DNA of 64,000 nucleotides from Datura wrightii (Eukaryota > Streptophyta > Magnoliopsida > Solanales > Solanaceae): contig JASDFA010000007.1 in assembly GCA_035772735.1 (NCBI GenBank), positions 74,548,501 through 74,612,500 on the forward strand. The letters run 5' to 3'. A program made the position numbers and the translations under genes. How positions within the stretch are numbered: position 1 is the first letter of the stretch; the number at the start of each line of letters is the position of its first letter. Below, in pieces: positions 21,732 to 34,043 of the stretch. The notes beneath the pieces are model-generated. The model was not told the DNA's origin, ran no database searches, and was given only the letters and a program-made list of their open reading frames with translations.

Positions 21732-23907
21732 TGTCACAACCGAGAGTACACTCGGATCGTAGACACGGGAAAAAAATCCCCGAAAGACTCCAAGTCAACC
21801 CATGGCGTGAGCATAAAGTTAATTCATACACATAATGCTGAAGAATTAACTTAAAATTCAAGAATTTAAATGAAACGTGACATTAAATATAAGAAACGGT
21901 AATACATAAACCAAGAATAAATAGCGGAATACTACAATTAAGTCTGAAAGCCTCTAATCATAATAGACGGGTTGAAGGGACAAAGACCCCAACTAACCCC
22001 AACATTCTGAAAACAAAGATAAACAAGGTCTAAACATGAAGTCCTTGAATCATGAGGACTCATCACTGAAAGCTGAGATTAGACCTGAGAGTAAGCTAGG
22101 AACGATGCTAAACCTGTGAACCAGATCCTGAAAATATATGGGTCAGTACTTGGAAGGTACTAAGTATGTAACGTATGCAAAACAATGCTTAAAAATATAA
22201 AAGTTAAAGGAGTGGGGACATCATGATCATAATACTAAAATCATAAGTATATCGTAAGGCTCAATGCTTCCAAAATATTCGTAAACCTGTCATAGTCATA
22301 ACATGTGAGGAAAAAATTTCATAAAACATAACTTGAGACAGAAGAACATAATCATGCATACATTAAAACCATGAGGAACAATGGGAGATTTATATAACCG
22401 ACATACCCCATAAGAGCACACATGGAGCCTGACCTGTAAACCTAGTTGGGAGGTCATCCATACCTTGCCAAGGGTATGAACCATGAAAGGAGTGATATCA
22501 CTCATGAAGGCCCCGTAGGGCGTAGGGGACAGTCACTGAGGAGGTCCCAGCATAACCTATAGTCGCACGTAGTTCTAAGATTCAGAGCTTAACCTAGGTC
22601 CCGAACCTACTCGATGTTAAGTACTACTCCCAAAACATGCAACGTGCTCATAGAAATTCATACATGACATGCATGGCTAGTTAAATCATGAGAATCATGT
22701 CATGCTTCAGAAATTGTAATACTAGCCATGGAATTGGACCCGTGAATCGGCCAAAAATCATAGTTCATAAATCACAAGAGACATGTGGGCATTGCCCATA
22801 ATTTCAATCATTCTTGAAATGTTTAAATTTATAGGAAACATGATCATAATAACATGAGTAATTGAAAACATTCTTAAATTCAAGAGTTCATATCATGTTT
22901 GAGAAATCACCATAACCATGAATTTCACTAAAAACCCCATGATTTGGGAACATGTGCTTTTAGGGATTAAATCATCAAATATTGAATAAAATACGTAAAA
23001 ACAGCCCAATAATTAAAACCCATGATTTGACATACTACAACATGCTCATATCGATTTTTGAGGAAACATGCATTTGGGTTATGACCCATCAAAAGTTGGT
23101 AACTCAAAAATAGAGTTAGGGAGAAATTAGGCATGGGTAGGGACTAAACTACCCATTCAAAACCCCACATACCAGGAATTGCATGATTCTTAACTCCCTT
23201 GAAAAACCCTAGGTGAAAACTTGAAGAATTGAAGAAGAACACTTGAATCTCCTCCTACTCCCTTCTCAAGTTCTTGCAAATGCCAAATGAGACTTAGTAT
23301 GAGTTTTTCATCCCTAAAAAACCCTGTACCGACCTCAAAATGACTTGGTTTAGGGTCCAAAAGCATAGAAAAGTCAAAATTGCCCTTAATGAAATTTTCC
23401 TGAAAAACAGGTCTGGCCCCGACCACGACTCGTACCACGAGTCGTATCACGAAGTCATGACTCGTGGTCACCTCTCGTGGTCACCTCACCACTTTTCAAT
23501 CTTCTAAATCTGGTCACGACTTGCATACCACGACTCGTAGTACCATCCTACGGGTCGTACTGTCAGTCGTGGTACCATCCACCCATACTAAATATGACTT
23601 AACCACAATTCCTCACCATGACCCGTTGTTACATCCTACGAGTCGTACCATGGCCCGCGATGACTCACCCTGGCACCACTAAGAAATTCACCATGACTCC
23701 TAACCACGAGTTTGTACCCACACACCACAACTCGTAGGACTAGTCGTGGTATGACCTCAAGCTCCTGAACTCATCATGAATCGAGTCATGAGTCGTAGGT
23801 CCTCACCACAATTTGTACCTCGAGTCGTACTGGTGCAAAATTCTAGGTTTTATGCAGTTTTAAACTTCAACTCCTGGGTCTATTCATAGGCCTTTTCGGG
23901 TGTTACA
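21732..23907 (-). repeat. Tek-2 5' LTR (complete)
   Basis: 2176 bp, TGTAACACCC at its start (23907) and GTTGTGACA at its end (21732), next to the primer site. It has many ACGACTCG-type short repeats at 23420-23830. It inserted into the last codons of Tek-1 pol; the flanking 5 bp are TATGA (23908-23912), but the left counterpart is deleted. Confidence 0.92.
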
Positions 23908-23959
23908 TATGATGGCTAAATATCTACACCTGTTCCCTACTGGCTCAGATTTAGTTTGA
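23908..23959 (+). pseudogene. Tek-1 pol, last codons
   Basis: Encodes a short tail MAKYLHLFPTG ending at TGA 23957-23959, the same C-terminus as Tek-2 pol (minus strand, around 12610-12650). About 230 bp of noncoding sequence and a purine tract follow, then the LTR. Confidence 0.8.
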
Positions 23960-24188
23960 GGTACCAATTTTTCCCTAAGCCTCTAATCAGTTTTCATGTC
24001 CGTTCATGCGTACAAGTTTGTTTATCATAAAGTAAATGTATGAGATGTCTGAATTCAGTTAAGTTATGTAGTTCTTTTCGGAGGTAGCCATTCCGTCAGT
24101 TTTCAATTTTAATAATCAGTATTTGCAATGATGGTTGCATGTTTCTGCATTTTCTTTGTGTTTCTAACATTCAAGGATGAATGTTACC

Positions 24189-24201
24189 AAGGGGGAGATA
24201 T
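24189..24201 (+). other. Tek-1 polypurine tract
   Basis: AAGGGGGAGATAT directly before the LTR start TGTTATACCCC. Confidence 0.85.
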
Positions 24202-26372
24202 TGTTATACCCCGGAAGCTCAAAGATCGGACTTGGGAGCTGAAACGGAAAAAATTTGGAATTCATGTTGCAGGCACAGGATGAGTTGTAGGACGACTCGT
24301 GAGGAGACCCCACGAGTCTTCAAATGACTCATGGGCAAGCCTGGAATAAAGGAAGGATCGAGGTCATCGTAAGGGATATAAAGACTCGTGGCCAGTCCCC
24401 ATGAGTCGTCATGTCGCTCGTGGGGTGAGGTTGGGGTTAAGCTAGAGGAAGCTCCTAGTGTACCTAACGGATAGGACCCCATGAGTCATGGCCCATCCCA
24501 ACGACTCTTGAGGTGGGTCGTGAGCAAGCCTATGGAATTTTAAGGGAGGATGAGGCAGTGTACTTGATGGGCAACATGACGAGTCGTTGCCCGTCCTGAC
24601 AAGTCATCAGATCTCCCGTTAGGTTCACCTAGCTGTTATTTTCTGCGAATTAGTAAGGGCCTTCTCATAATTTCCTAAACTCTTAAGGCCTAAACTATGT
24701 CGTTTTAAGGTCAGAATAGGGTCTTTAATGTGGGTTAAGTCCCTAATGCATACCTATTCCCATGCAAGAGCTTTTAGAGTGGTTTTAGGGAAATTCAAGG
24801 TCTTCTCCTCCAAGTTTCCCTCAATTTCTTTGTGGGTTTTTAAGGAACTTCGAAATCAGTCCATCCCCAGGTATGTAGGGTTTTAGTATGGCTGAAATCC
24901 TTTCACACCCATGCCCAAATTTCGATTTAAATCATGAATTCTCCTATTCAAGTTCTATGGAGTTTTATCCAAAAGCATGAAAATGTGATTTCTCTTCATG
25001 AGTTTGATTTAATTGAGTTTTAATTATTGAATTATGAATGATGGACAGGTTTTATATTATTTTCTTTAAAAATTATGTTTAAATCTTTAAAATCGAAAAT
25101 GCCCATTAGATGAAGGTTTGATGAAGGTTCATGAAAGTTATGATTTACGATGAATATGCAATATTTTGAATTTATTGATGATGAAAAAGCATGAATTCAA
25201 GTTACCCATGTTTATGAGCATATCTTTGAAAGAATTGAGTATGTCAAAGTATTGGGCAATGCCCACATGTTTGAAGAATGATTTATGATTTATGAACAAA
25301 TTTCATGATTTATCGATTTATTATGTTGGCCGATGAAAAGGGCCTTTGATTCTTGGCTAAGCATGTTTTAAAGGGGATCAGTGATGATAAATGTTATATT
25401 TTAGTCAATGAATTTTAATGCATGATGTTATTGATTTACGTATGAGCCTATATGCATGTTTTTGGGAGCCGTGTCTAGCACCGAGCAGCTCGACGTTCAA
25501 AGGACTACGCCGGTGTCTCCTAACCACGTGCTAGCATGGGTTTATAAATGTTATGATGTATTGATAATGATCCCCTCAAATGTGATATCACACCTAATGC
25601 ACGACCCTCGCCTTGCAAGCTAGGGTCGACTCTGCCCACTTGAGCGAGATAGTGGGCCATCATGAAAGGCTCTACCATGATGGTGTCAGTTATGATGATT
25701 CCTCTCATTGTTTAACATGTTTTATGCATTGTTATATTTATGTTATTGGCTCAAGTTATGTTTTGATAATGTTCACTTACAATTACGATTATGAACGCTT
25801 TATGGATGATTTGAAAGTCTTGAGCCTTATGTTTTCTTACGAAATTTATGATGCAAGCATGATGTCCTCCTCCTGTGCTTACTTATGAGTTTTATTTTAC
25901 ATTTAAATATCCGTTTTACTTACATTACATACTCAGTACATTCCACGTACTGACCGCATACTTTCTATGCTGTATCATTTCATGATACAGGGTTCGGATC
26001 TCAGGCTCATCCTCAACCTTGGTCCATCTCAACTTACGTTCTCAGCTTATTGGTGAGTCCTCATGTTCTGAGGGCTGTTTGACAGACTTTTATATTATTT
26101 TATGTTTCAGTATTTTTTGGGTTAGTTGGAGATATTGTCCCATCAACCCATCGTATGTAGTAGAGGCTTTTAGAGAATACGTAGTATTCGACTCTTCTGT
26201 ACGCTTAGTATTTTCTGGTGTCACGCTTGTTTACGTTTCCGCTATGTTTTATGCTAAGTATTCAATGTTATTAGATTAGATTAGATGTATGCATGTGCCG
26301 TGGGTTGACATGGGGTCTCTCGGTGTCCCTTGTCCCTTGTCTACAATCCGGGTGTATGTTCGGGTCGTGACA
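24202..26372 (+). repeat. Tek-1 3' LTR
   Basis: 2171 bp from TGTTATACCCCGG to GGGTCGTGACA, preceded by the pol end and purine tract. The start region (24265-24620) is dense in CGACTCGTG-like motifs and their complements. It contains the GTACTGACCGCATAC region at 25948. The 5' LTR lies outside the window. Confidence 0.88.
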
Positions 26373-26375
26373 AAG

Positions 26376-26870
26376 TGCAGGGACAACGCTAGTAGAGAAA
26401 CCTGGCTCACTTAAGGTAAATCCCACATCGAAAAAGAGAGAGAGAGTCCTGGGCTATTTAGTAAAGGAACTGGACCTAATATTGTGAGGCTCCATTTGGG
26501 TTGAAAACCCGAAGGGACAAATCTGTGATGGGCTTTGGCCCAAGAGAGGACAATACTTCATTGTTGGGCCAGGGTCGTTACAGTGGTATCAGAACCGACT
26601 CTCGACTAGTACGGTGGTGGGGAAAACCTCAGCGAGGACGCGGAGTCCCTATGGGGGGTGAGTGCAGGGACAACGCTAGTAGAGAAACCTGGCTCACTTA
26701 GGCAAATCCCACATCGAAAAAAAGAGGAAGAGTCCTGGGCTATTTAGTAAAGGAACTGGACCTAATATTGTGAGTCTCCTTTTGGGTTGAAAATCCGAAG
26801 GGACAAATCCGTGATGGGCTTTGGCCCAAGAGCGGACAATACTTCACAGTGTTGGGCCAGGGTCATTGCA
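26376..26870 (+). mobile_element. TRIM (miniature LTR retrotransposon), 495 bp
   Basis: Two direct repeats of 207 and 208 bp (26376-26582 and 26663-26870), each TGCAGGGACAACG to a terminal CA, surround an 80-bp core. The core starts with TGGTATCAGAACC (26584-26596), a near-perfect initiator-Met primer site. It ends with the purine tract ATGGGGGGTGAG (26651-26662). No coding capacity. This is the defining layout of a terminal-repeat retrotransposon in miniature. The flanks CAAAG and GTAGG do not form a target duplication, so one side was probably lost when Tek-1 or Ath-G was rearranged. Confidence 0.88.
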
Positions 26871-28118
26871 GTAGGTTGCCTCTGCTTCTCAGCCTATTGA
26901 CTACCCCTAGCTAGAGTTTTCTCAAAATCTAGCTGCGATTTGGCTCAACCCGAATTGATTTGGATCAACAAATTCACTATTCCTAGCTATTAACTGCCAA
27001 TTAGGAAGGTGGAAGTAATTCCAGCTATTTCTAGCTTAATTTTTCATTCTCTTATTCGTACCCACTACTAGATTCCCTTTCAATACTTAATTATTCTCTC
27101 CCGAGAAACAATCAAGAAAGTATAAATAGACCCATATCATCATCAATGGATCTTCATTAATAGATTGAAGGGAATCTAATAGATTTACACTTGATTGAAC
27201 ATTATGAAGATGACTCTAGCAATACCAAAATTCAATTAATTATTCATCACCACACACCTCTAGTTAATGATTTTAGCCACTCATAGTTAAGAAATTCAAA
27301 AACATATTTTTCAATAGCATCATTGAATTTAGTAATAAGAGTAGATAAATCAAAAGCACAATTATCTTTCAACTACATCTGAAACTTAATAATACCAAAG
27401 AAGAAAATAGACCAGAGTATTTTCTACAAGTTTCAATCAAAATCCCTTTCTCATCTAAAAGATTTTCTTCAGCTAAAAGAGGAAATAGTGATGTGATGTG
27501 TACTTGGATTTTTTCTCAATCTCTCTAACTCCCTATCTTCTTTTTCTCTCCTTTTCTGCAGAGTACTTTCTTTCTATTTATACCCTGAAAAGTAGGGTAC
27601 TTTTCATCTCCTTTTCAGTGCTGGATGATTATACCCTTAATAGCCTTGTTTCTGGAACTGGCGAAGGTATCGACGATTCGCCGATGAAATCTGTGAACCG
27701 CTGGGTATCTGCTCTTCTTCTGTACTCATTTTTTGTGAACTTCGACGGTTCACCTGGCGTTTTGCCGATGCCAATCCGTGAACCGCCGGATCTTCAATGC
27801 CAATTCCAAAATTTTTGAGTGTCATTCGGCGACCGAACCGGTGACTCGCCGCTGGCGAGTTGTGAACCGACAGTGGTATGCAACCTCCGAGGCATTGACA
27901 TTAGGCCTTTAGCCGGCATTTCGCTGGTTGACACCTGTGACTCGTCGCTCATTCTCACTTCCTCCTTTTTCCTCCATTTTTGCTCTTTTCTTCAAATTTA
28001 GGCATATGCACACAACAAAAGCAAAATGGGCATAAAATCCAAATAATCAACTCAGGAACGAAACAAAAAATTAATTTTTAGAGTCCAATGAGTTGGTAAA
28101 TTAAATACCAACTCATCA
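26871..28118 (-). repeat. Ath-G: antisense Athila-like LTR, truncated
   Basis: On the minus strand it starts at 28118 with TGATGAGTTGGT and a terminal dyad with 9-bp arms (28090-28114), as in the Ath-C LTR. Further in it has a block of AACCGC/GGCGAA short repeats (27640-27960). The region at 27240-27300 resembles the R/U5 area of Ath-C. The far end is cut at the TRIM. No internal region is attached, so it is a truncated or solo LTR. Confidence 0.75.
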
Positions 28119-28192
28119 GATATGCTTAAGTCAATTCCACTTGTGAGTGAATGCTTTGCTTGAGGACATGCAATTGTTCAAGTTTGGGGGTT
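28119..28192 (+). other. 3' end of an Athila-like internal region with polypurine tract
   Basis: Contains TTGCTTGAGGACATGC and the purine tract AAGTTTGGGGG directly before the LTR start TGATGA at 28193, matching the end of Ath-C (49065-49107). Because it precedes the LTR that also begins Ath-F, it belongs to an upstream element. Confidence 0.7.
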
Positions 28193-29890
28193 TGATGAAT
28201 TTGTAATTTACCAACTCAATTAGCTCTTAAGCATAAGTTATTTCTTTGTTTTCACACAATTTAACAAGGTTTTATGCCTTTTCTCTTCTTTTGTGCAGGC
28301 ATTTTATTGGAACTAAGAAGATGAAGGAGTTGCACTGAAAGCAATCTGCTGGAAGACAAATAGGAACATGCGTTAAACATAATTCCATATGTGTTTAGCA
28401 GGTGACACACAAAAGAATCTGGAGATTTGATGAACCAGATCTGCGAGCTACAGATTGGCATCTACAGACCGCATATGCCACCACTCAGACAACATGAAAG
28501 AAGCACTACTTAGGCCTGAAAGGGGATCTGCGAGCCGCACAATGGAACCTGCGAAATGCAGATGCCATGAAAGTGACCCGCATCATTTGTTGAATGGAAA
28601 AATCATCCAGAAAGGCACAAGTGTACCTGAGACGCTTCCAAGGGCATTTTTGGATAGTAGTGCATAAAATATATGCTGATTTTTACCCCAATTGTCCATA
28701 TCACCATATCACACTAGAGAGAATATTATAGAAAGTGATAGACATGGTACATTCTACTTTCTTCTTCACTTACATTGGGAGAAAAAATCTATTGTTTTAG
28801 ACCTTGAGCTAAGAATTGAATTCTATTTACTAATGATTAATGTAATTGAGGAATTTTCCCTTGGTATAGTTTCTCTTTCATCAATTATGAATAGCTAAAT
28901 TCTCTTCTCGGAGTGTGTGTGGATGATGGGTGTGTAGATCCAAGTAAGTATTGACTAATCGATCATAGATTTAATAGAAAGCATGGATCTATTAAATTCT
29001 TCCAGTTTTAATTTAATAATTGATGGTTGCAAACATTGATTGAGCTCTCTAACTTTAATTTTGCTTGAGAAAGGAAATTAAAGTTGGGTAATACTTTAAT
29101 AGTGAGGAACTGGAGTTTGATTTATTGGTTGGAGCTAGAAATAGTTGATATCCAAGTGAAATTTCATTAAAGGGTTAGTGCTAGAGATAGTCTACACCAT
29201 TTCTCAAGCATTGTTTGGTTGGTTTGTAATTTGACTTTGGAGTTTGAGAAAACCAAAGGTACACGCTCTTTTGGTTGGGAAATTTAGATTGTAGCTCAAG
29301 GAAAAGGCTATCCATGTACTAATTAAATCTAAAGTTCTTAGTAAATACCTACCAAGTTGAAGCCCATCAAGTGTACACCCCTAGCCTCTCCTCTTGATTG
29401 AAACAAGTGTTTTCCCCTTTCTCAATTTTACATTTTGAATTGCTACTTGTTACAACTTTTCCCTAAATATTTATTTTATGTTCATACTTGATGCACATCT
29501 CTTTTGAATTGATTTACTACACTTGGTGAATCTAATCTTCAATTTTCATGGGATTCTACTCCGACACTCATTGGGAAATTGGTTTTCATCCACCTCCTTA
29601 ATCGAAGAAGTGTTTTTGGACGTTTTCCAACCACAACCCTAGTTTCACATCTTCTTGGATTCAATATCTCTAATTTGTAGTTGGTGTCTCTTGCTTCTGG
29701 CTGATAGTAAAACACAAACAATTTTCCCAAACCCCCATTTTAAAGGAAATAACTGACTAAAAGTAGATAATCACATAAGACTTAGTTTTCACCTTATTCT
29801 CTGTGGAATTTGACCCCAACCTTGTTGGGTTCTATATTTTACAACGAACACATTATACTTCTTAAATATGAGGTGTAATTTGGCGTATGA
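28193..29890 (+). repeat. Ath-F 5' LTR (also the 3' LTR of an upstream remnant)
   Basis: About 1.7 kb, starting TGATGA and ending near 29890, just before the primer site. It is related to the Ath-C LTRs in its first 100 bp and in the TTCTCGGAGTGTGTGTG region. A family-specific block with CTGCGA repeats lies at 28440-28620. A purine tract on the left and a primer site on the right mean that two internal regions share it. Confidence 0.8.
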
Positions 29891-29898
29891 AAAATATT

Positions 29899-29916
29899 TA
29901 GCGTCGTTGCTGGGGA
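29899..29916 (+). other. Ath-F primer binding site (tRNA-Asp, decayed)
   Basis: TAGCGTCGTTGCTGGGGA differs from TGGCGCCGTTGCCGGGGA at three positions, all C-to-T or G-to-A transitions. Confidence 0.8.
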
Positions 29917-30053
29917 ATATGGTCTTAGATTAAGTCAAGTGTGTTTATTTGACTCTTAGTTTTATTTCCTAATTTTACTTTTATTTGTTTTTTCCATTTA
30001 TACAGGGTACTGGTCAGTGCTTTCCAAATACACAAAGACGAGTCGAACCATGA

Positions 30054-31560
30054 ACTCCTTATAATCCTGAACTCAAGAGAACTTTAAGGAGAGTGATGAA
30101 TGCACAGGAGCGTGAGGTAGCAAAGTTACAACAACTTTCTAATGCTCAAGATAGGGACAACAATCAGAATGCACCTAACAATGAAGATGATGATATTGTT
30201 AGGGAAGAGCTGAATGAACAAAATATTGAGAGCATAGCCCATGGAAATCACCGTCAGCCCCAGAGAGCTAGGGGACAACATCGACAGGTTATTCCATTTG
30301 ATTATAAAGAGGAAGATTATGCTGACGTGGATGAGGTTGGTGCCACTGGAGCCATCATCCCTCCACCACTAACCCCAGGAGCTAAATTCAACATCACAGG
30401 TACTATGATCCAAATTTCAATCTTGAAGTGCTTATATAGAGGAGCAGCTGGTGATGATCCTAGTTTGCACCTAATGAACTTCGTGGATATCTATAAGTCA
30501 TTTGAGCTATTAGGAGTTAGTCAGAATGCCATTTGGCTGAGGTTGTTTTTATTGTCTTTGTCTAGGGAAGCAATAATATGGTTGAATGAGTTTCCACATG
30601 ACTTGATCACGAACTGGAGAGAATTGAAAGATGCATTTCTTGAGAGATTCTTTCCACCCTCAAGAATGCTACAACTGAGGGATGAGATTAATAATTTTAC
30701 ACAGCTGCCAGTGAGGCATGGCTGCAATTCAACCAGAAGCTCAAGTAATGTCCCAATCATAAGTTAGTTGATGAGCATCTGATGGAAACTTTCCATAGAT
30801 CCTTTAACTCTGTAACCAAACCAATAGCTGACACTGTGACTATAGGGTCTTTCATGTCACAAACTTACACTGGCAGCAGCTATACTAGACACAGTCACCA
30901 AGACCAACAGGGCATGGGATACTAAAGATTCTGAAATCTCTGGTAACACATATTCAATAGGGTTAACTACTGAGCAGCGCAGGAAGGAATAAGAGAGAGA
31001 CCAAGACATGGCTCACATGAAACCCAAATGGAGTTGATTACAAAACATCTACTTGTAGGTGGTGCTGAAAAGGTATATGTTGTGGGTCACAAGGTAAGGT
31101 TGTCAGATAGGAAGAGCATGACTTAGAATCTGAGGAAGAAGTTAAGTATTTGAATAATATGGGAGGTTTTCAGGCCCAGGGCCAAGGAAATCAAGGTCGG
31201 AACTATCAAAAGGATAAATATTATGATAGAACTGGCTACAGAGATTGAGAACAAGGCAACTGAAAGAATAAGGAGGGCTACAAGAATGATCACAGTGGAC
31301 TGTAGTTGCCTCTGGGAAACCATGAGCGAAGCAGTAATGATGTAGAAAGCTCCAAGATGGAAGAGATGTTGGCCAAAAGTCTTGCAAAGAGTCGAATCTG
31401 TTTACTCTCGAGTTAAGGAGATGAAGAGTGATCGTTCCAACATCAGTCAACTCATGGAATCACACTCCACGACCATCAAACAAATGGAAATATTAAATGG
31501 GGAATATGTCTACAGATTTTAATTAGCAGAAGAGTGGTACCCTTCCCTATGATCAATACG
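30054..31560 (+). pseudogene. Ath-F gag
   Basis: Gag of an Athila-like element. The ELKRTLRRVMNAQERE start region is at about 30066-30110, an acidic/basic spacer follows, then the capsid region with LHLMNFVDIYKSFELLGV, IWLRLFLLSLSREA and LERFFPPSRM (30460-30680). A frameshift follows at about 30700, then stops. The frame opens after a TGA at 30051-30053. An acceptor-like TTATACAG precedes the region at about 30000. Particle-forming role by family. Confidence 0.85.
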
Positions 31561-31599
31561 AAAGCCGGTAATTATTAAGGGTACTGTTATAGATGCTGA

Positions 31600-32423
31600 G
31601 AAATCTACAAGTGTGGAAAATAAAGGAAAAGAAAAGGAGGCTGTAAAGCCCTTGTCTCCAATTCCTAGGACCTCACCTCCATTTCCATAGAGGTTGAAGA
31701 AGAAGGTGGAAGGTGGAAAGTTTCAAAAATTCATGTCGATATTGAAACAACTGTCACTAAATGTTCCCTTAGTAGAAGCTCTTGAGTAAATTTCAGGTTA
31801 TGCCAATTTCATGAAAGACTTTGTTACTAAGAAAAGGACTGTCATTTATGAGCCTATCAACAATCTTCATCATTGTAGTGCGATTTCTTCACGCTAATTG
31901 GTCTAGAAGAAAGATCTTGGTGCATTTACTATTCCATGCATCATTGGCACATTTAACTTCACCAAAGCATTCTGTGATCTCGGTGGCAGCATCATTTTGA
32001 TGTTGCTGGATACATACAGGCAGTTGGGCTTGGGAGCCCCCAAATCGACTACTATGTGACTGTTGATGGTGGACTGTTCAGCCAAGAGGCCATTGGGAAT
32101 TTTATGTGATGTAAAGCTGGAGCACTTTATATTCCTTGCTGATTTTGTAATCTTGGTTTGCAAAGTGGACTTCAAAGTCCCAAATAATTTTAGGGAGGCC
32201 ATTCTTGGTAATAGGGTGAGCTTTAATTGATATGGCGAGCGGTGAGCTGAAGTTCAGACTAAATAATGAAGAAATGATATTCAATGTTTGTCAGTCTATT
32301 AAACATCCGAGAGACATGAGTGTTGTCTCAATTATTTACATTATGTATGAAGGGGTAGTTGAAGTACCCATGGAAGAGAAGTTTGCAGTTGAAACACTAG
32401 CTGTAGTGATGATGAACTTCGAT
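31600..32423 (+). pseudogene. Ath-F protease, interrupted at its C-terminal linker
   Basis: The Pro-rich segment before the domain lies at 31660-31700, with TAG where PFPQ relatives have CAG. It is followed by GYANFMKDFV and the active-site region CDLGGSI near 31974. The protease tail ELKFRLNNEEMIFNVCQS is at 32244-32300. The linker is cut by the Ath-C insertion (target copy 32424-32428) and resumes at 50639 in a frame leading to RT. Confidence 0.83.
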
Positions 32424-32428
32424 GGTGA

Positions 32429-33918
32429 TGATGATGAGTTGGTAATTTACCAACTCACTGGGCTTTTAAACGTGAGTTTTTTCTTAGTTTTCAAGTCAAT
32501 TAGGTGGATTTTCTGCCTTTTCTCTCTGATACTTGCAGGTATTTAACTTGAATGGAGAAAAATATAAAATTGAGAAAAAAGCATGGAAATAGAGTTAATG
32601 ACTGGTGCTCCGCCAGAGGTCACCGGTGAAACGCCAGATTGATAGCAGTTGCCTACTGTCTGGAAGAAGGATAGAGATTGGTTGACCATAAATGAGCACC
32701 GGCGAACCACCGGTGCCAATGTTGGAGTGCTGAAGAGTTTACTGCCAAGAGCCAGGACCAACCGGCAATCCGTGAATTAGCACCGACGAATAGGTAAAAA
32801 GCCTCATTGTCCTTCAGCTCTAGATCACTAGCATTTCGTGAACCTACATCGGTGAACCTCCCGTGGATCGCAAGTGAGGCCCGTTAGCCAGGGGAAAAAA
32901 TGTCAAACACAGAAAAAGAGGAGCAGATCTGTACCCTAATTTTTTGTACCTTTTATGAAAGACTTAAATATTCCTTTCTAGAAGTATTGATTATTGAATT
33001 GCTTTTGGCTTGTATAGGAAGTAGAGAGAAGTAGTAAGAGAAAGTCATTTTCTTCATTGTGAAGGTAGAAACTTCCCTTGGAGTTCAGACCTTGCTTGAA
33101 TTTCTTTTACTCAAGTTTGTGAATGGATATTGAATTGTTGATTAATGCAATGTCTTATTTTACTTACATGAGTAGCTAAATTCTTTGCTAAGGGTGTGTG
33201 AATGATTTGAATTGGGTATTGTGTATTTGATCTTAGATTTACTCAATTGGTATGATTTTAGTGTTTCCTCTGAATTTTAAGTTGAAAACTTATAGTTGCA
33301 AATGTGGGTTGTATTTCCTTACTTTGATTTTTCTTGAAAAAGGAAATTTAGGCATGGGTGAGGAATCACTAATGGTTGTTCGGATGGTAATTATGCAGGG
33401 TTGCGCTAGAGATAGCCAAAACCCATTATTACACATCCATTAAGGATTGGAGCTAGAAATAGTAAATTCATACCCAAGCTTAAGTGGTTGTTGTGAAGAT
33501 GAACCTTGAGATTTGAGAAAAACCAAGGTATAAGACATCTATTTGGTTGAGAAACTTAAGATGTCGACCTAATCCACGGCTAATCATATTTTTGAGTAAG
33601 GATAGGAGAAATTCACAATTCCTACCCATTGAAGCCCTTATCAATATCACACCCCTAGTAGTCTCTCCATTGGTATTTTCTATACTTTGCCCATGTTTTT
33701 AGTAATTCTATATTTTATTTCATTAATCGTGACTCCCCAAATTTTCTCTTATTTTTTTGTCAACTTTGATGCAAATTAATTCAATTTAATATATGACTAT
33801 TGTGTGATTAACTGACATTCCTTATGCGATTCGACCCTAACACTCGTCGGGTTATTTATTTTGATACAACGACCGTTTACGCTCTTTTGTCAAGAATGGT
33901 GTAGTTTGGACGTTTTAA
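32429..33918 (+). repeat. Ath-C 5' LTR
   Basis: Starts TGATGA followed by a perfect dyad with 10-bp arms (32436-32456). It carries a block of ACCGGCGAACC/GGTGCC short repeats (32600-32890). The end near 33918 is a few bases uncertain because the terminus is mutated relative to CATTATCA at 50638. Confidence 0.85.
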
Positions 33919-33922
33919 AAAA

Positions 33923-33940
33923 TGGAGCCGTTTCCAGGGA
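33923..33940 (+). other. Ath-C primer binding site (tRNA-Asp, decayed)
   Basis: TGGAGCCGTTTCCAGGGA, three mismatches to the Asp primer site, directly after the LTR. Confidence 0.75.
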
Positions 33941-34043
33941 ATGCAGTTTGATAGCCTTTAGTTGTTTTTATTTTGAATTGATCTTGCATCTTAATTGGTT
34001 TGACTTTACAATCTTGGCTGGTGCCTTCTGGGTTGAAGTTGAT

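Noticed and set aside
24202..26372. Host gene in the ORF-poor 24.2-26.4 kb stretch
   Set aside because: The whole interval is one LTR with defined TG and CA ends, a preceding purine tract and no conserved ORF.
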